This document shows, piece by piece, positions 1-5,991 of a stretch of DNA of 6,146 nucleotides. Positions within the stretch are counted from its first letter, which is position 1. Each line of letters starts with the position of its first letter. The stretch spans positions 1-6,146 of the forward strand of contig JANYBF010000388.1 in the NCBI GenBank assembly GCA_025360895.1, in the 5' to 3' direction. The notes under the pieces were generated by a model. It was not told the origin of the DNA. It did no database searches and worked only from the letters and a program-made list of their open reading frames with translations. This DNA comes from Verrucomicrobiota bacterium. GTDB lineage: Bacteria > Verrucomicrobiota > Verrucomicrobiia > Limisphaerales > JADLHS01. The translations under genes were made by a program, and so were the position numbers.

Positions 1-288
1 CTTGGGGAACGTTTGCGTGGTCCACAACTGTCGGAGGTGCGGCCCGGCTTCCGCTCGATAGGGGTTTACCACCAGAAATCCGTTCGTGGCCGAGTAGCGG
101 CCGTCACTACTCGTCATTTTACCGTCAAAATTGTTCGTCAAATAACCCCAACCTGACAGGTCTTTGCCGTTGAATAGGCTGATGTAACCCGGCTCGGGCT
201 TGAAGTCGTCAGCGTGTGCCGCAGTCAAGAAGGACAAGCTGAAGCACAATCCCGCGAGGCAAATTCTAAGCGCATGAATTGATTTCAT
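1..288 (-). CDS. Secreted 3-keto-disaccharide hydrolase-type (DUF1080) protein, N-terminal part
   Basis: The reading frame is open from an ATG at 288-286 to the left edge, giving 96 residues; the C-terminus lies outside the window. Residues 1-26 form a classical signal peptide: K2 and R8, a hydrophobic stretch from about residue 9 to 21, and an AHA cleavage site after A26, so the protein is exported. Residues 34-47 (GYISLFNGKDLSGW) are the hallmark opening of the 3-keto-disaccharide hydrolase / DUF1080 domain (PF06439), a concanavalin-like beta-sandwich that is very abundant in Verrucomicrobia and Planctomycetes and is linked to extracellular or periplasmic sugar breakdown. The substrate cannot be told from this fragment. 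No good Shine-Dalgarno precedes the ATG. The gene lies 94 bases downstream of the prepilin-like gene on the same strand and may share its transcript. The family call is strong; the enzymatic role is inferred from family membership only. Confidence 0.85.
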   Translation of the reverse strand, partial: MKSIHALRICLAGLCFSLSFLTAAHADDFKPEPGYISLFNGKDLSGWGYLTNNFDGKMTSSDGRYSATNGFLVVNPYRAEAGPHLRQLWTTQTFPK

Positions 289-382
289 TATTGTTCGAAT
301 CGGACAAGGCACACTCTCGGGCTAGGCCGCCCAAGGAATTCCTCAGCAATACGAATCGAAGCGCTGGAAAATTTGGTGTGAC

Positions 383-1267
383 TTACTTCGACGAAGTACG
401 CTCCTGCATCCAAGTCACATCAAGATTGATTGGGTTATAGGTGGTGGAGCTATAGCTAGTGCCCTTCACGAGCGTGCGTCCGTCTTTCCATTTATGAATT
501 TCGGAATGGCCGTCGGCAAATGCAAGGCCACAGGCCTGCCCGTGGTAGCTCGCGGGAGCATCAATAAACTTGCTGCTAACCATGGTCATGCCAAATCCTG
601 CATCGTTGATGCTTCTATAATCTTCGTCAATTAGGACCCAAAGGCCGGCGGGGCTCGGCCTGACGATATCCGAAAACTTGCCGTACGTGAAATATGGCTT
701 GCCCGAAACATGGGAGTGATTGCCATCCAACCAGGGGCCATCCACGGCTGACGCTTTTGCAACTTTGGTACCCACCGCCTGGTTCATGGAAAAACTCCGC
801 ACCCGCTGTACCATCGCGGCCCCTAAGCGTGAAGGCACGTTGTCACCGGGACACTTATAGATTCCAGCACTATTGCCAGTGTAGGGCGCGAGGAGTGCTT
901 TTTTTGGGTCCGTAAGATTCAGCGTATTCGTCAGATCCGTGCTTCCACCCGTCCAATTCATGTCACCACGCACCCACCCCAATGTAGCACCACTGTTATC
1001 TTCATTCGGCGGGATCAATTCGCGATTATCACCGGCATACATGTGGAGCGCGATCATCATTTGCTTGCCATTGTTCAGGCAGAGAATCCCTTGCGCCTTG
1101 GCTTTGGCCCGGGACAGTGCGGGCAAAAGCATTGCCGCCAAAATGGCGATGATGGCAATTACCACCAGGAGTTCGATCAGCGTGAAAGCATTCCGTAAAG
1201 AAAACTTTGTCCCGCAATTTGAAAAATCATTATGGTTCCGGTTAGTTGTCATGCCCAAAATTTGCAT
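383..1267 (-). CDS. Type II pseudopilin-like protein with H-X9-DG C-terminal motif
   Basis: A 294-residue protein. Residues 28-45 (FTLIELLVVIAIIAILAA) are a textbook prepilin N-terminal cleavage/methylation motif: prepilin peptidase would cut between A27 and F28, with the conserved Glu at +5 (E32) and a single hydrophobic helix. It is followed by the frequent NNGKQ and YAGDN stretches (65-69, 77-81). Near the C-terminus H242 and D252-G253 fit the H-X9-DG motif of the DUF1559-type prepilin-like proteins that are greatly expanded in Verrucomicrobia and Planctomycetes. These are presumed minor pseudopilins or secretion-associated surface proteins; individual roles are mostly unknown. The leader is long (27 residues) and has Ala rather than Gly at -1. 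An internal ATG at 1252 (M6) would shorten it to 22. Neither start has a convincing ribosome binding site. The stop is TAA. The secreted DUF1080 gene follows on the same strand. Confidence 0.9.
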   Translation of the reverse strand: MQILGMTTNRNHNDFSNCGTKFSLRNAFTLIELLVVIAIIAILAAMLLPALSRAKAKAQGILCLNNGKQMMIALHMYAGDNRELIPPNEDNSGATLGWVRGDMNWTGGSTDLTNTLNLTDPKKALLAPYTGNSAGIYKCPGDNVPSRLGAAMVQRVRSFSMNQAVGTKVAKASAVDGPWLDGNHSHVSGKPYFTYGKFSDIVRPSPAGLWVLIDEDYRSINDAGFGMTMVSSKFIDAPASYHGQACGLAFADGHSEIHKWKDGRTLVKGTSYSSTTYNPINLDVTWMQERTSSK

Positions 1268-1546
1268 TTGCTTGCGTTCTGCGTCAAGCGGGATTTGACA
1301 TTTTTTGCAATTGATTGATGACGGCTGGTCGAGGCGGGGGATGAAGCCATTTGCAATCAGATTGTTGCGCAGCGGTTGCGCCCGGCATCGGGTGGGATTG
1401 GTTCTCCGCTGTTTTCAGTGAAACCAAGCGTGCGGCAGCCAGTGTCCCGTCGGGAAGATGAGGTTTGGCTGGAACGATGTCGTCGGAATTCAACGCAAAG
1501 GCACGCGGTACTCCGCGCCGCAGCCGGTGGGTGCGGCGAGGGTGAC

Positions 1547-1630
1547 GGTCAGGGGAATGGGGGCAGAGGAATCGGGAAGGGAAATTGGCCCGACTTGGTT
1601 TTCATTCCCTTGATATGTATTCCCCTGACC
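1547..1630. repeat. 84-base nested inverted-repeat element with 12-base perfect ends
   Basis: GGTCAGGGGAAT at 1547-1558 is the exact reverse complement of ATTCCCCTGACC at 1619-1630. Inside, AAGGGAA at 1577-1583 pairs with TTCCCTT at 1605-1611, so the element could form a two-tier hairpin or cruciform. The left half also contains a tandem 14-base direct repeat (1550-1563 and 1564-1577, 11 of 14 identical, core CAGRGGAAT). It has no coding capacity and no T-run after it, so a terminator role is unlikely. The form resembles a REP/MITE-like non-autonomous repeat; whether it is repeated elsewhere in the genome cannot be seen from this window. Confidence 0.5.
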
Positions 1631-1691
1631 ATCGCTCCGTTTGGCGGTTCGAGGCTGCGAACTCTGCGCCCGGGCGTTGCTGAAAAATCTT

Positions 1692-1714
1692 CCGAATGGA
1701 TTCGGCTGTAGCCG
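1692..1714. repeat. Two overlapping short palindromes
   Basis: CCGAAT (1692-1697) and ATTCGG (1700-1705) form one perfect inverted repeat with a two-base centre. CGGCT (1703-1707) and AGCCG (1710-1714) form a second that shares three bases with the first. The two cannot fold together. They lie about 60-115 bases upstream of the possible permease starts. They could be operator-like or simply part of the repeat-rich spacer; the sequence does not decide. Confidence 0.35.
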
Positions 1715-1829
1715 GATATCCCTGACAGAAAACTCCAACCAGCAAGAAACCAGCTACACCGCAAGGCCGCTCACTGTGATTCTTTTCATTGTTTCCCGGG
1801 GTCTGAACTTGCAAATTGCCCGCGCGACT

Positions 1830-2987
1830 TTGAGAACATTGCAACTATATCTGCTGCGCCAGGTGGTCACCACCCTGGTAATGACGCTGCTGGTGTTCAC
1901 GTTCGTGTTGCTCCTGGGCGACGTGCTCAAGGAAATTCTCGGCCTGCTCGTCAACCGGCAGGCATCCTTGGGCGTGGTGGCGAAATCCATCGGGCTGTTG
2001 ATCCCGTTCATCTGGGTGTTCGCCCTGCCGATGGCCATGCTCACCTCGACGCTGCTGGTGTTTGGCCGGTTCAGCGCGGATCAGGAACTCACGGCGGCGC
2101 GTGCCAGCGGGATCAGTCTGGTGTCGCTGATCGCGCCGATTTTAGTGTTGAGCCTGTTGCTGAGCGGGTTGAGCGCGATGGTGAATCTGGAATGGGGGCC
2201 GCGCTCCCGCATCGCCTACAAAGAAATCCTGTTTCGATTCACGGGGGAGCTGACCACCGCGCGGTTGCTGCCCGAAGGTCGGCACATTCGAGATATTCCC
2301 GGCTACGTGTTCTTCATCGGCAAAAACCGTGACGGCCAGTTGGAAGACGTAATGGTTTACATCCTGGCCCGCGGGACAAATGACGTGGCGACGATTCACG
2401 CCGCGCGCGGCAAATTGGAGGTGAACCCCACCAACCAGACGTATGTGATGCATTTGTATGACGCGAACGGCATCCGATTCAACGGCGACCAAGGCGATCC
2501 CATTTCGGGCGAGTATCTGACGGAGTCGTTCCCCGTCGGCGAACGCAAGCAGAGCGAGGTCATTCCCATCAGCGACATGACATTCAATCAACTTCGCGTT
2601 GAATTGCGCGAGCTGGAAAACAAGCTGACCCGGACGAATTCGAGCGGCGGGCAACTGGCAACTTCGAGCGCGCAATTGGAACGGGAACTGCGTCGAGTGA
2701 CTTCACCGGTGCGGGTGCAGATGCATCGGCGGCTGGCGTATTCGTTTGCCTGTTTTAGCTTCACGCTGCTCGGCATTCCGCTGGGCATTCGTGTACAACG
2801 CCGGGAGACGAATATTGGCTTCGCGATCGCGCTGTTGTTGGTGCTGGTTTACTACGGCATGACCATGCTTGGAATTTCGCTGGATCAGCAACCCCAGTGG
2901 TTTCCGCATTTGATCCTCTGGCTTCCGAATCTGATCTGCCAAGCCCTCGGCGCGTGGCTGCTCTGGCGGGCCAATCGTGGATTTTGA
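1830..2987 (+). CDS. LptF/LptG (YjgP/YjgQ) family permease
   Basis: Family members are inner-membrane subunits of the Lpt transporter, which with the ATPase LptB extracts lipopolysaccharide and passes it to the periplasmic bridge. With the TTG start at 1830 the product has 385 residues, close to the E. coli proteins. Three N-terminal membrane segments (about 13-31, 53-79, 97-120) precede a hydrophilic region (121-250) that should be the periplasmic beta-jellyroll. A charged, probably helical linker (251-297) leads to three C-terminal segments (about 302-320, 329-351, 358-379). The HRRLAYSFACFSF stretch (299-311) followed by GIPLGI (315-320) is diagnostic of the family. The start is uncertain: no ATG is suitable; 1830 gives the expected N-terminus (YLLRQ at residues 7-11), while GTG 1776 has a weak AAGG at 1763-1766 and adds 18 residues. 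LptF and LptG cannot be told apart here, and no second permease gene is adjacent. Confidence 0.88.
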   Translation: MRTLQLYLLRQVVTTLVMTLLVFTFVLLLGDVLKEILGLLVNRQASLGVVAKSIGLLIPFIWVFALPMAMLTSTLLVFGRFSADQELTAARASGISLVSLIAPILVLSLLLSGLSAMVNLEWGPRSRIAYKEILFRFTGELTTARLLPEGRHIRDIPGYVFFIGKNRDGQLEDVMVYILARGTNDVATIHAARGKLEVNPTNQTYVMHLYDANGIRFNGDQGDPISGEYLTESFPVGERKQSEVIPISDMTFNQLRVELRELENKLTRTNSSGGQLATSSAQLERELRRVTSPVRVQMHRRLAYSFACFSFTLLGIPLGIRVQRRETNIGFAIALLLVLVYYGMTMLGISLDQQPQWFPHLILWLPNLICQALGAWLLWRANRGF

Positions 2988-3032
2988 TTTGGCAACCAGG
3001 TCTCCGACTTGGCGAGAAATAAACCCGAATTG

Positions 3033-3067
3033 GAAACGCGCCGGATCGGAGAACGGCGCTCCGTTTC
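3033..3067. terminator. Possible bidirectional terminator hairpin between convergent genes
   Basis: GAAAC-GCGCC (3033-3042) can pair with GGCGC (3055-3059) and GTTTC (3063-3067), a 10-base-pair stem with a three-base bulge (3060-3062) and a 12-base loop. It lies in the 94-base gap between the stop of the permease gene (2987) and the stop of the minus-strand SDR gene (3082), where a terminator is expected. There is no clear T-run on the plus side; on the minus strand a T-rich stretch (TTTATTTC) follows some bases after the stem. A competing 5-base-pair hairpin (3047-3051/3059-3063) overlaps it. Confidence 0.35.
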
Positions 3068-3081
3068 ATTCCGGTTAACGG

Positions 3082-3879
3082 TCACTTCCGCCGGAACACC
3101 TTGTGGATCGCCGCCTGATCCACTGGCTTGATCAACATCTCGTCAATGTTCACATGGGCGGGACGGCTCGCCACCCACACCAAAATCTCCGCGATATCCT
3201 CGGCCACCAGCGGGTTGGTGCCTTCGTAAAGCTTGTTCACGCGCGCCTCGTCGCCCTTGAAACGCACGTTGGCGAATTCCGTTCGCGCCAACCCCGGATC
3301 AATGGAACTGACCCGGATGCCGGTGCCGTTCAACTCCAGCCGCAGGCAGCGGGTGATCTGCAACTCCCCGGCCTTCGCCGCACAATAAGCCGAGCCACCC
3401 TCATATGGGACATGTCCCGCCAGCGAACCAATGTTCAAGATGGTCGCGCCCAAGTGATGTGGCATCAACGGCAGCGCGGCGCGGGTCATGCGTAACACCC
3501 CGAGCACGTTGCTTTGGAGCATCGTTTCCCAGTCGTCGTCCTTGCCCTCCAGCACCGAGTCCAATCCTTGTGCTCCGCCGGCGTTGTTGATTAGAATGTG
3601 CAGTTCTCCACCTTCTGGCGTCTGACCACTCATCCGTGCCTTCGCCCAGGCAACGAACGTCTCGACACTGGCAGTCCGGCTCACATCCAACGCGTGAAAA
3701 TGTGCTGCGCTCGCCCCCGCGGTGCGGGCTTCGGCGGCGGCTTGTTCCAAGCGATCCATCCGCCGGGCACCGAGCAACAGCTTCGCGCCTTCAGCCCCAA
3801 ACGCCCGGGCGGCGGCGGCGCCGAAACCGGACGAGGCGCCGGTGATCAATACCCATTTGTCTTTCAATCGCAATCCCAT
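3082..3879 (-). CDS. SDR-family NAD(P)-dependent oxidoreductase, YdfG-like
   Basis: A classical short-chain dehydrogenase of 265 residues (about 250 is usual). It shows the Rossmann nucleotide motif TGASSGFG (13-20), the NNAG motif (98-101), N124, the catalytic S152 and the YCAAK pair (Y165, K169). Arg39-Arg40 after the second strand suggest NADP(H) preference. The C-terminal half (DPGLARTEFANVRFKGDEAR, 194-213, then PAHVNIDEM, 240-248) matches the pattern of YdfG-type 3-hydroxy acid / L-allo-threonine dehydrogenases, so reversible oxidation of a small beta-hydroxy acid or amino acid is the likely reaction; the substrate is inferred. I chose the ATG at 3879-3877 because family members begin a few residues before the first strand. 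The frame stays open upstream to a GTG at 4014, which would add 45 residues with no family resemblance. It is convergent with the permease gene and divergent from the nuo run; no functional link to either is evident. Confidence 0.92.
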   Translation of the reverse strand: MGLRLKDKWVLITGASSGFGAAAARAFGAEGAKLLLGARRMDRLEQAAAEARTAGASAAHFHALDVSRTASVETFVAWAKARMSGQTPEGGELHILINNAGGAQGLDSVLEGKDDDWETMLQSNVLGVLRMTRAALPLMPHHLGATILNIGSLAGHVPYEGGSAYCAAKAGELQITRCLRLELNGTGIRVSSIDPGLARTEFANVRFKGDEARVNKLYEGTNPLVAEDIAEILVWVASRPAHVNIDEMLIKPVDQAAIHKVFRRK

Positions 3880-4107
3880 GACTTGATAAATAGCGCAGAC
3901 GGGGCCGGACGGGGAGAATTTTTTCTGCTCGGCTTTCATGGGGTCGCCGGTTTCCAAATGTGTGCCGTTCTTGCGGGCGACCAACCAGTAGAATTCAGTT
4001 TGACGGTTCGTCACGCCAATTTAGTGAACGAAATTTCCAAGGCCAGTTACCAACGGCTTGCTTCTATTGAGCCTCAACTCTACTCTGCGCGCGTTCGTTG
4101 GCGCTTA

Positions 4108-4152
4108 AACCCCGGCTTGAACCCGAAGGCCGGGTTCCGGTCGCCCGGTTTT
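4108..4152. promoter_or_regulatory. Cluster of competing hairpins in the presumed nuoI leader
   Basis: Three foldings share bases. CCCGGC (4111-4116) pairs with GCCGGG (4129-4134). GAACCCG (4119-4125) pairs with CGGGTTC (4131-4137) around a five-base loop. CCGGG (4130-4134) pairs with CCCGG (4144-4148) and is followed directly by TTTT (4149-4152), which looks like a short intrinsic terminator. The first two foldings would prevent the third, an arrangement like an attenuator. It ends about 40 bases before the nuoI start codon. Stems are short and the region is GC-rich, so this may be chance; the regulatory reading is inference. Confidence 0.3.
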
Positions 4153-4154
4153 CC

Positions 4155-4183
4155 GACTTTAGACTTTGGGCAGCAGACTTTGG
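4155..4183. repeat. GACTTT direct repeats before nuoI
   Basis: GACTTT occurs at 4155-4160, 4162-4167 and 4176-4181, that is at offsets of 7 and 14 bases. The longer unit AGACTTTGG is exact at 4161-4169 and 4175-4183. The last copy supplies a weak GGA (4182-4184) eight bases before the nuoI ATG, the only ribosome-binding-site candidate there. Confidence 0.5.
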
Positions 4184-4192
4184 ACTAATTAA

Positions 4193-4807
4193 ATGCTCGG
4201 CGAAGGCATCATCAAAGGGATGGCGGAGACCGCGAGGAATTTCCTCGGCTCTTACGTCAGCGACGAGCGTTTGACCACGGTGCAATACCCGGAGGAACGC
4301 CTGCCGATGCCCGAGAACGCCCGCCAGTTTCCGTTCCTCGTCTTCGATGGCAACGATCCGATGGCGGGTCTGCGCTGCGTCGGGTGTCAGATTTGTGAAA
4401 AAGAATGCCCGCCCAAGTGCATTTATATCGTCAAGAGCAAGGACAAGCGTCTCGACTACAAGAGGCAGATGCAACTCTATCCCGCGACCTTCGACATTGA
4501 TCTTTCGGTTTGCATGAGCTGCCAGATTTGTGTCGAAGTCTGTCCATTTGAGGCGATCAAGATGGATACCGAATTCGAGTTAAGTACCACCGACCGTTTT
4601 GGTGGTTTGATGGTGAACAAGCAGCAACTTGCCAAACCCAACGAACACTACCGGAAAATTCATCCCACCGATGCCGCTGTCTCCGATGCCGCCTTGGCGG
4701 TGGAAGTAGCCAAAGCCCAGGCCAAGGCCAAAGCGGATGCCGAAGCAAAGGCGAAGGCTGCGGTCATTGCAACTCCTGTCGTAACTCAACCAGTTGCTGC
4801 GACATGA
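4193..4807 (+). CDS. nuoI: NADH-quinone oxidoreductase subunit I (2x[4Fe-4S])
   Basis: NuoI is the peripheral-arm subunit of complex I that carries clusters N6a and N6b, passing electrons towards NuoB and the quinone site. The 204-residue product has two ferredoxin-type motifs: C62-C65-C68 with C72-P73, and C107-C110-C113 with C117-P118. As usual for four-cysteine pairs, the fourth cysteine of each motif serves the other cluster. The extra C76 (CPPKC) has a counterpart in E. coli NuoI. The YPEERLP stretch (32-38) before the first motif and EFEL (127-130) after the second also follow the NuoI pattern. Odd is the C-terminal tail: residues 165-190 are almost only Ala, Lys, Glu, Asp, Val and Gln, followed by a Val/Thr/Pro-rich end, making the protein longer than the roughly 180 residues of E. 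coli NuoI. The stop overlaps the nuoH start (ATGA). It is the first gene of the run. Confidence 0.93.
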   Translation: MLGEGIIKGMAETARNFLGSYVSDERLTTVQYPEERLPMPENARQFPFLVFDGNDPMAGLRCVGCQICEKECPPKCIYIVKSKDKRLDYKRQMQLYPATFDIDLSVCMSCQICVEVCPFEAIKMDTEFELSTTDRFGGLMVNKQQLAKPNEHYRKIHPTDAAVSDAALAVEVAKAQAKAKADAEAKAKAAVIATPVVTQPVAAT

Positions 4808-5991
4808 CCGATTCGCTCGATCAAATCTTCGTCACCCTCAAACACTGGCTGCTCGCCCAGTTGGCGATCGTTGTGCCGGGATCACTGCTGCCCGTCGCGT
4901 CCGTGTTGCTCTCGCTTGTGCCGATCCTCGTCGTGTTTCCGACACTGTTCGCGCTCACGACGGTTCTCGAACGTAAGGGACTTGGCCGCATCCAAAATCG
5001 TTACGGTCCGAATCGCGTCGGGCCGTTCGGTTTTCTCCAATTCGCCGCCGATGGCATCAAGGCGCTGATCAAGGAAGACCTCGTCCCGCGCGCTGCGGAC
5101 AAGGTCGTTCACTTCCTGGCACCCGTCGCGCTCGTCGTCCCCGCGCTGCTGGTTTATGCCGTGCTGCCCATCGGTCGCAACATGGCTGCGATTGATCTCG
5201 ACGCGGGGTTGCTGTTTTTCTTCGCCGTCGGCGCGGCGTCCGAACTCGCGGTGTTCATGGCCGGCTGGTCAAGCCGCAACAAATACGCGCTTCTGGGTGC
5301 GATGCGCGCCGTGGCCCAAATGGTCAGTTACGAAATCCCGCTCATCCTGTCCACCGTCACCGTTGTGATGATGGCCGGCACGCTTTCGCCCGTGAAAATC
5401 GTCGAAGCACAGGGCACGTACGGCGGGTGGCTGCCAGACTGGTTTGTGTTCACGCCCTGGGGTTTCGCCGGGTTTATCCTGTTCCTCATCGCGGCGAACG
5501 CCGAGGCGAACCGTTCGCCCTTCGACATGCCGGAAGGGGAATCCGAGATCATCGCCGGTTATTTCATCGAATACTCCGGGTTCAAATTCGCGCTCTTCTT
5601 TCTCGCCGAATACCTGAGCCTGTTTGCCGTCTGCGGACTCGGCATCACACTGTTCCTCGGCGGCTGGCACGCGCCGTTGGCCGGGTTGGAATTCGTTCCG
5701 TCCTGGTTTTGGTTCTTTGCCAAGTTGCTCGCGCTCATCGTGCTCTTCATCTGGACGCGCGGCACGCTTCCGCGCCTGCGGGTGGATCAACTCATGAACT
5801 TCGCGTGGAAATTCATGCTGCCACTGGCACTCATCAACCTGCTCACGGCGGCCGTGTGGCACTACATGCCGTCGGGTCTGCCGCGCTGGATTGTATGCAC
5901 CTTCATGGTTGTCGGGCCCTATCTGCTGCTTGGGCGCGGATTACTGGCGGGAAAGAATATTTCCAAACGCGTCTATCGCTATGCTGACTGA
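4804..5991 (+). CDS. nuoH: NADH-quinone oxidoreductase subunit H
   Basis: NuoH (ND1) is the membrane subunit of complex I at the junction with the peripheral arm; it forms much of the quinone-binding chamber and the entry to the proton path. The 395-residue product has the expected multi-helix profile and the signature stretches ERKGLGRIQNRYGPNRVGPF (56-75), ASELAVFMAGWSSRNKYALL (145-164) and AEANRSPFDMPEGESEI (233-249), the latter being the acidic loop at the quinone site (E234, D241, E244, E246, E248). RGTLPRLRVDQLM (319-331) is the conserved C-terminal loop. It is longer than E. coli NuoH (about 325), mainly through an N-terminal extension, a loop around 196-215 and a C-terminal segment (355-395). 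The ATG at 4804 overlaps the nuoI stop by four bases, which implies translational coupling and supports this start; no separate ribosome binding site is seen. Confidence 0.96.
   Translation: MTDSLDQIFVTLKHWLLAQLAIVVPGSLLPVASVLLSLVPILVVFPTLFALTTVLERKGLGRIQNRYGPNRVGPFGFLQFAADGIKALIKEDLVPRAADKVVHFLAPVALVVPALLVYAVLPIGRNMAAIDLDAGLLFFFAVGAASELAVFMAGWSSRNKYALLGAMRAVAQMVSYEIPLILSTVTVVMMAGTLSPVKIVEAQGTYGGWLPDWFVFTPWGFAGFILFLIAANAEANRSPFDMPEGESEIIAGYFIEYSGFKFALFFLAEYLSLFAVCGLGITLFLGGWHAPLAGLEFVPSWFWFFAKLLALIVLFIWTRGTLPRLRVDQLMNFAWKFMLPLALINLLTAAVWHYMPSGLPRWIVCTFMVVGPYLLLGRGLLAGKNISKRVYRYAD

Larger units (their letters stand above)
1268..1829. other. Gene-free divergent spacer rich in small inverted repeats
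   Basis: About 560 bases between the divergently transcribed prepilin-like and permease genes. Short open frames exist on both strands, but none has a recognisable domain, a ribosome binding site or a plausible composition, so I call no gene. The middle part (about 1500-1715) holds several perfect or near-perfect inverted repeats: 1504-1508/1513-1517, 1547-1558/1619-1630 with a nested 1577-1583/1605-1611, 1647-1651/1658-1662, 1692-1697/1700-1705 and 1703-1707/1710-1714. The promoters of both flanking genes must lie here, but I see no convincing -35/-10 pair. A long open frame in the permease frame reaches back to a TTG at 1641, but the part before about 1776 does not look like protein of the family. 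Confidence 0.55.
3880..4192. other. Divergent spacer between the SDR gene and nuoI
   Basis: A 313-base stretch that should hold the promoters of the SDR gene (leftward) and of the nuoI-nuoH-nuoJ run (rightward). The left 135 bases extend the SDR reading frame but do not look like protein of that family. A TTGACG at 4000-4005 is the only -35-like hexamer facing nuoI, and no good -10 lies at a proper distance. The right part holds a hairpin cluster (4108-4152) and GACTTT repeats (4155-4181), annotated separately. No gene is supported. Confidence 0.5.

Noticed and set aside
289..382. Terminator or promoter between the prepilin-like and DUF1080 genes
   Set aside because: Only a four-base-pair GGGC/GCCC hairpin and a duplicated CGAATCG were found, with no T-run and no hexamer pair.
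1278..1288. TTGACG on the minus strand as -35 box of the prepilin-like gene
   Set aside because: A -10 box at normal spacing would overlap the start codon, leaving no leader.
1284..1493. 69-residue open frame on the minus strand in the spacer
   Set aside because: No recognisable domain, no ribosome binding site, and it lies in repeat-rich non-coding sequence; length is within chance for this GC content.
1376..1711. 111-residue open frame on the plus strand in the spacer
   Set aside because: It runs through the nested inverted repeat and palindromes, has a Gly/Arg-rich chance-like composition and no known motif.
2142..2675. 177-residue open frame antisense to the permease gene
   Set aside because: Shadow of a clear membrane-protein gene; GC-biased third positions keep the opposite frame open.
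4000..4028. TTGACG as -35 box of a nuoI promoter
   Set aside because: No acceptable -10 hexamer lies 16-18 bases downstream; the nearest AT-rich hexamer (4020-4025) is only 14 bases away.
3598..4188. 196-residue open frame antisense to the SDR gene
   Set aside because: Covers the conserved SDR coding sequence on the other strand and has no family features of its own.
5269..5862. 197-residue open frame antisense to nuoH
   Set aside because: Charged, low-information translation opposite the most conserved part of nuoH; a shadow frame.
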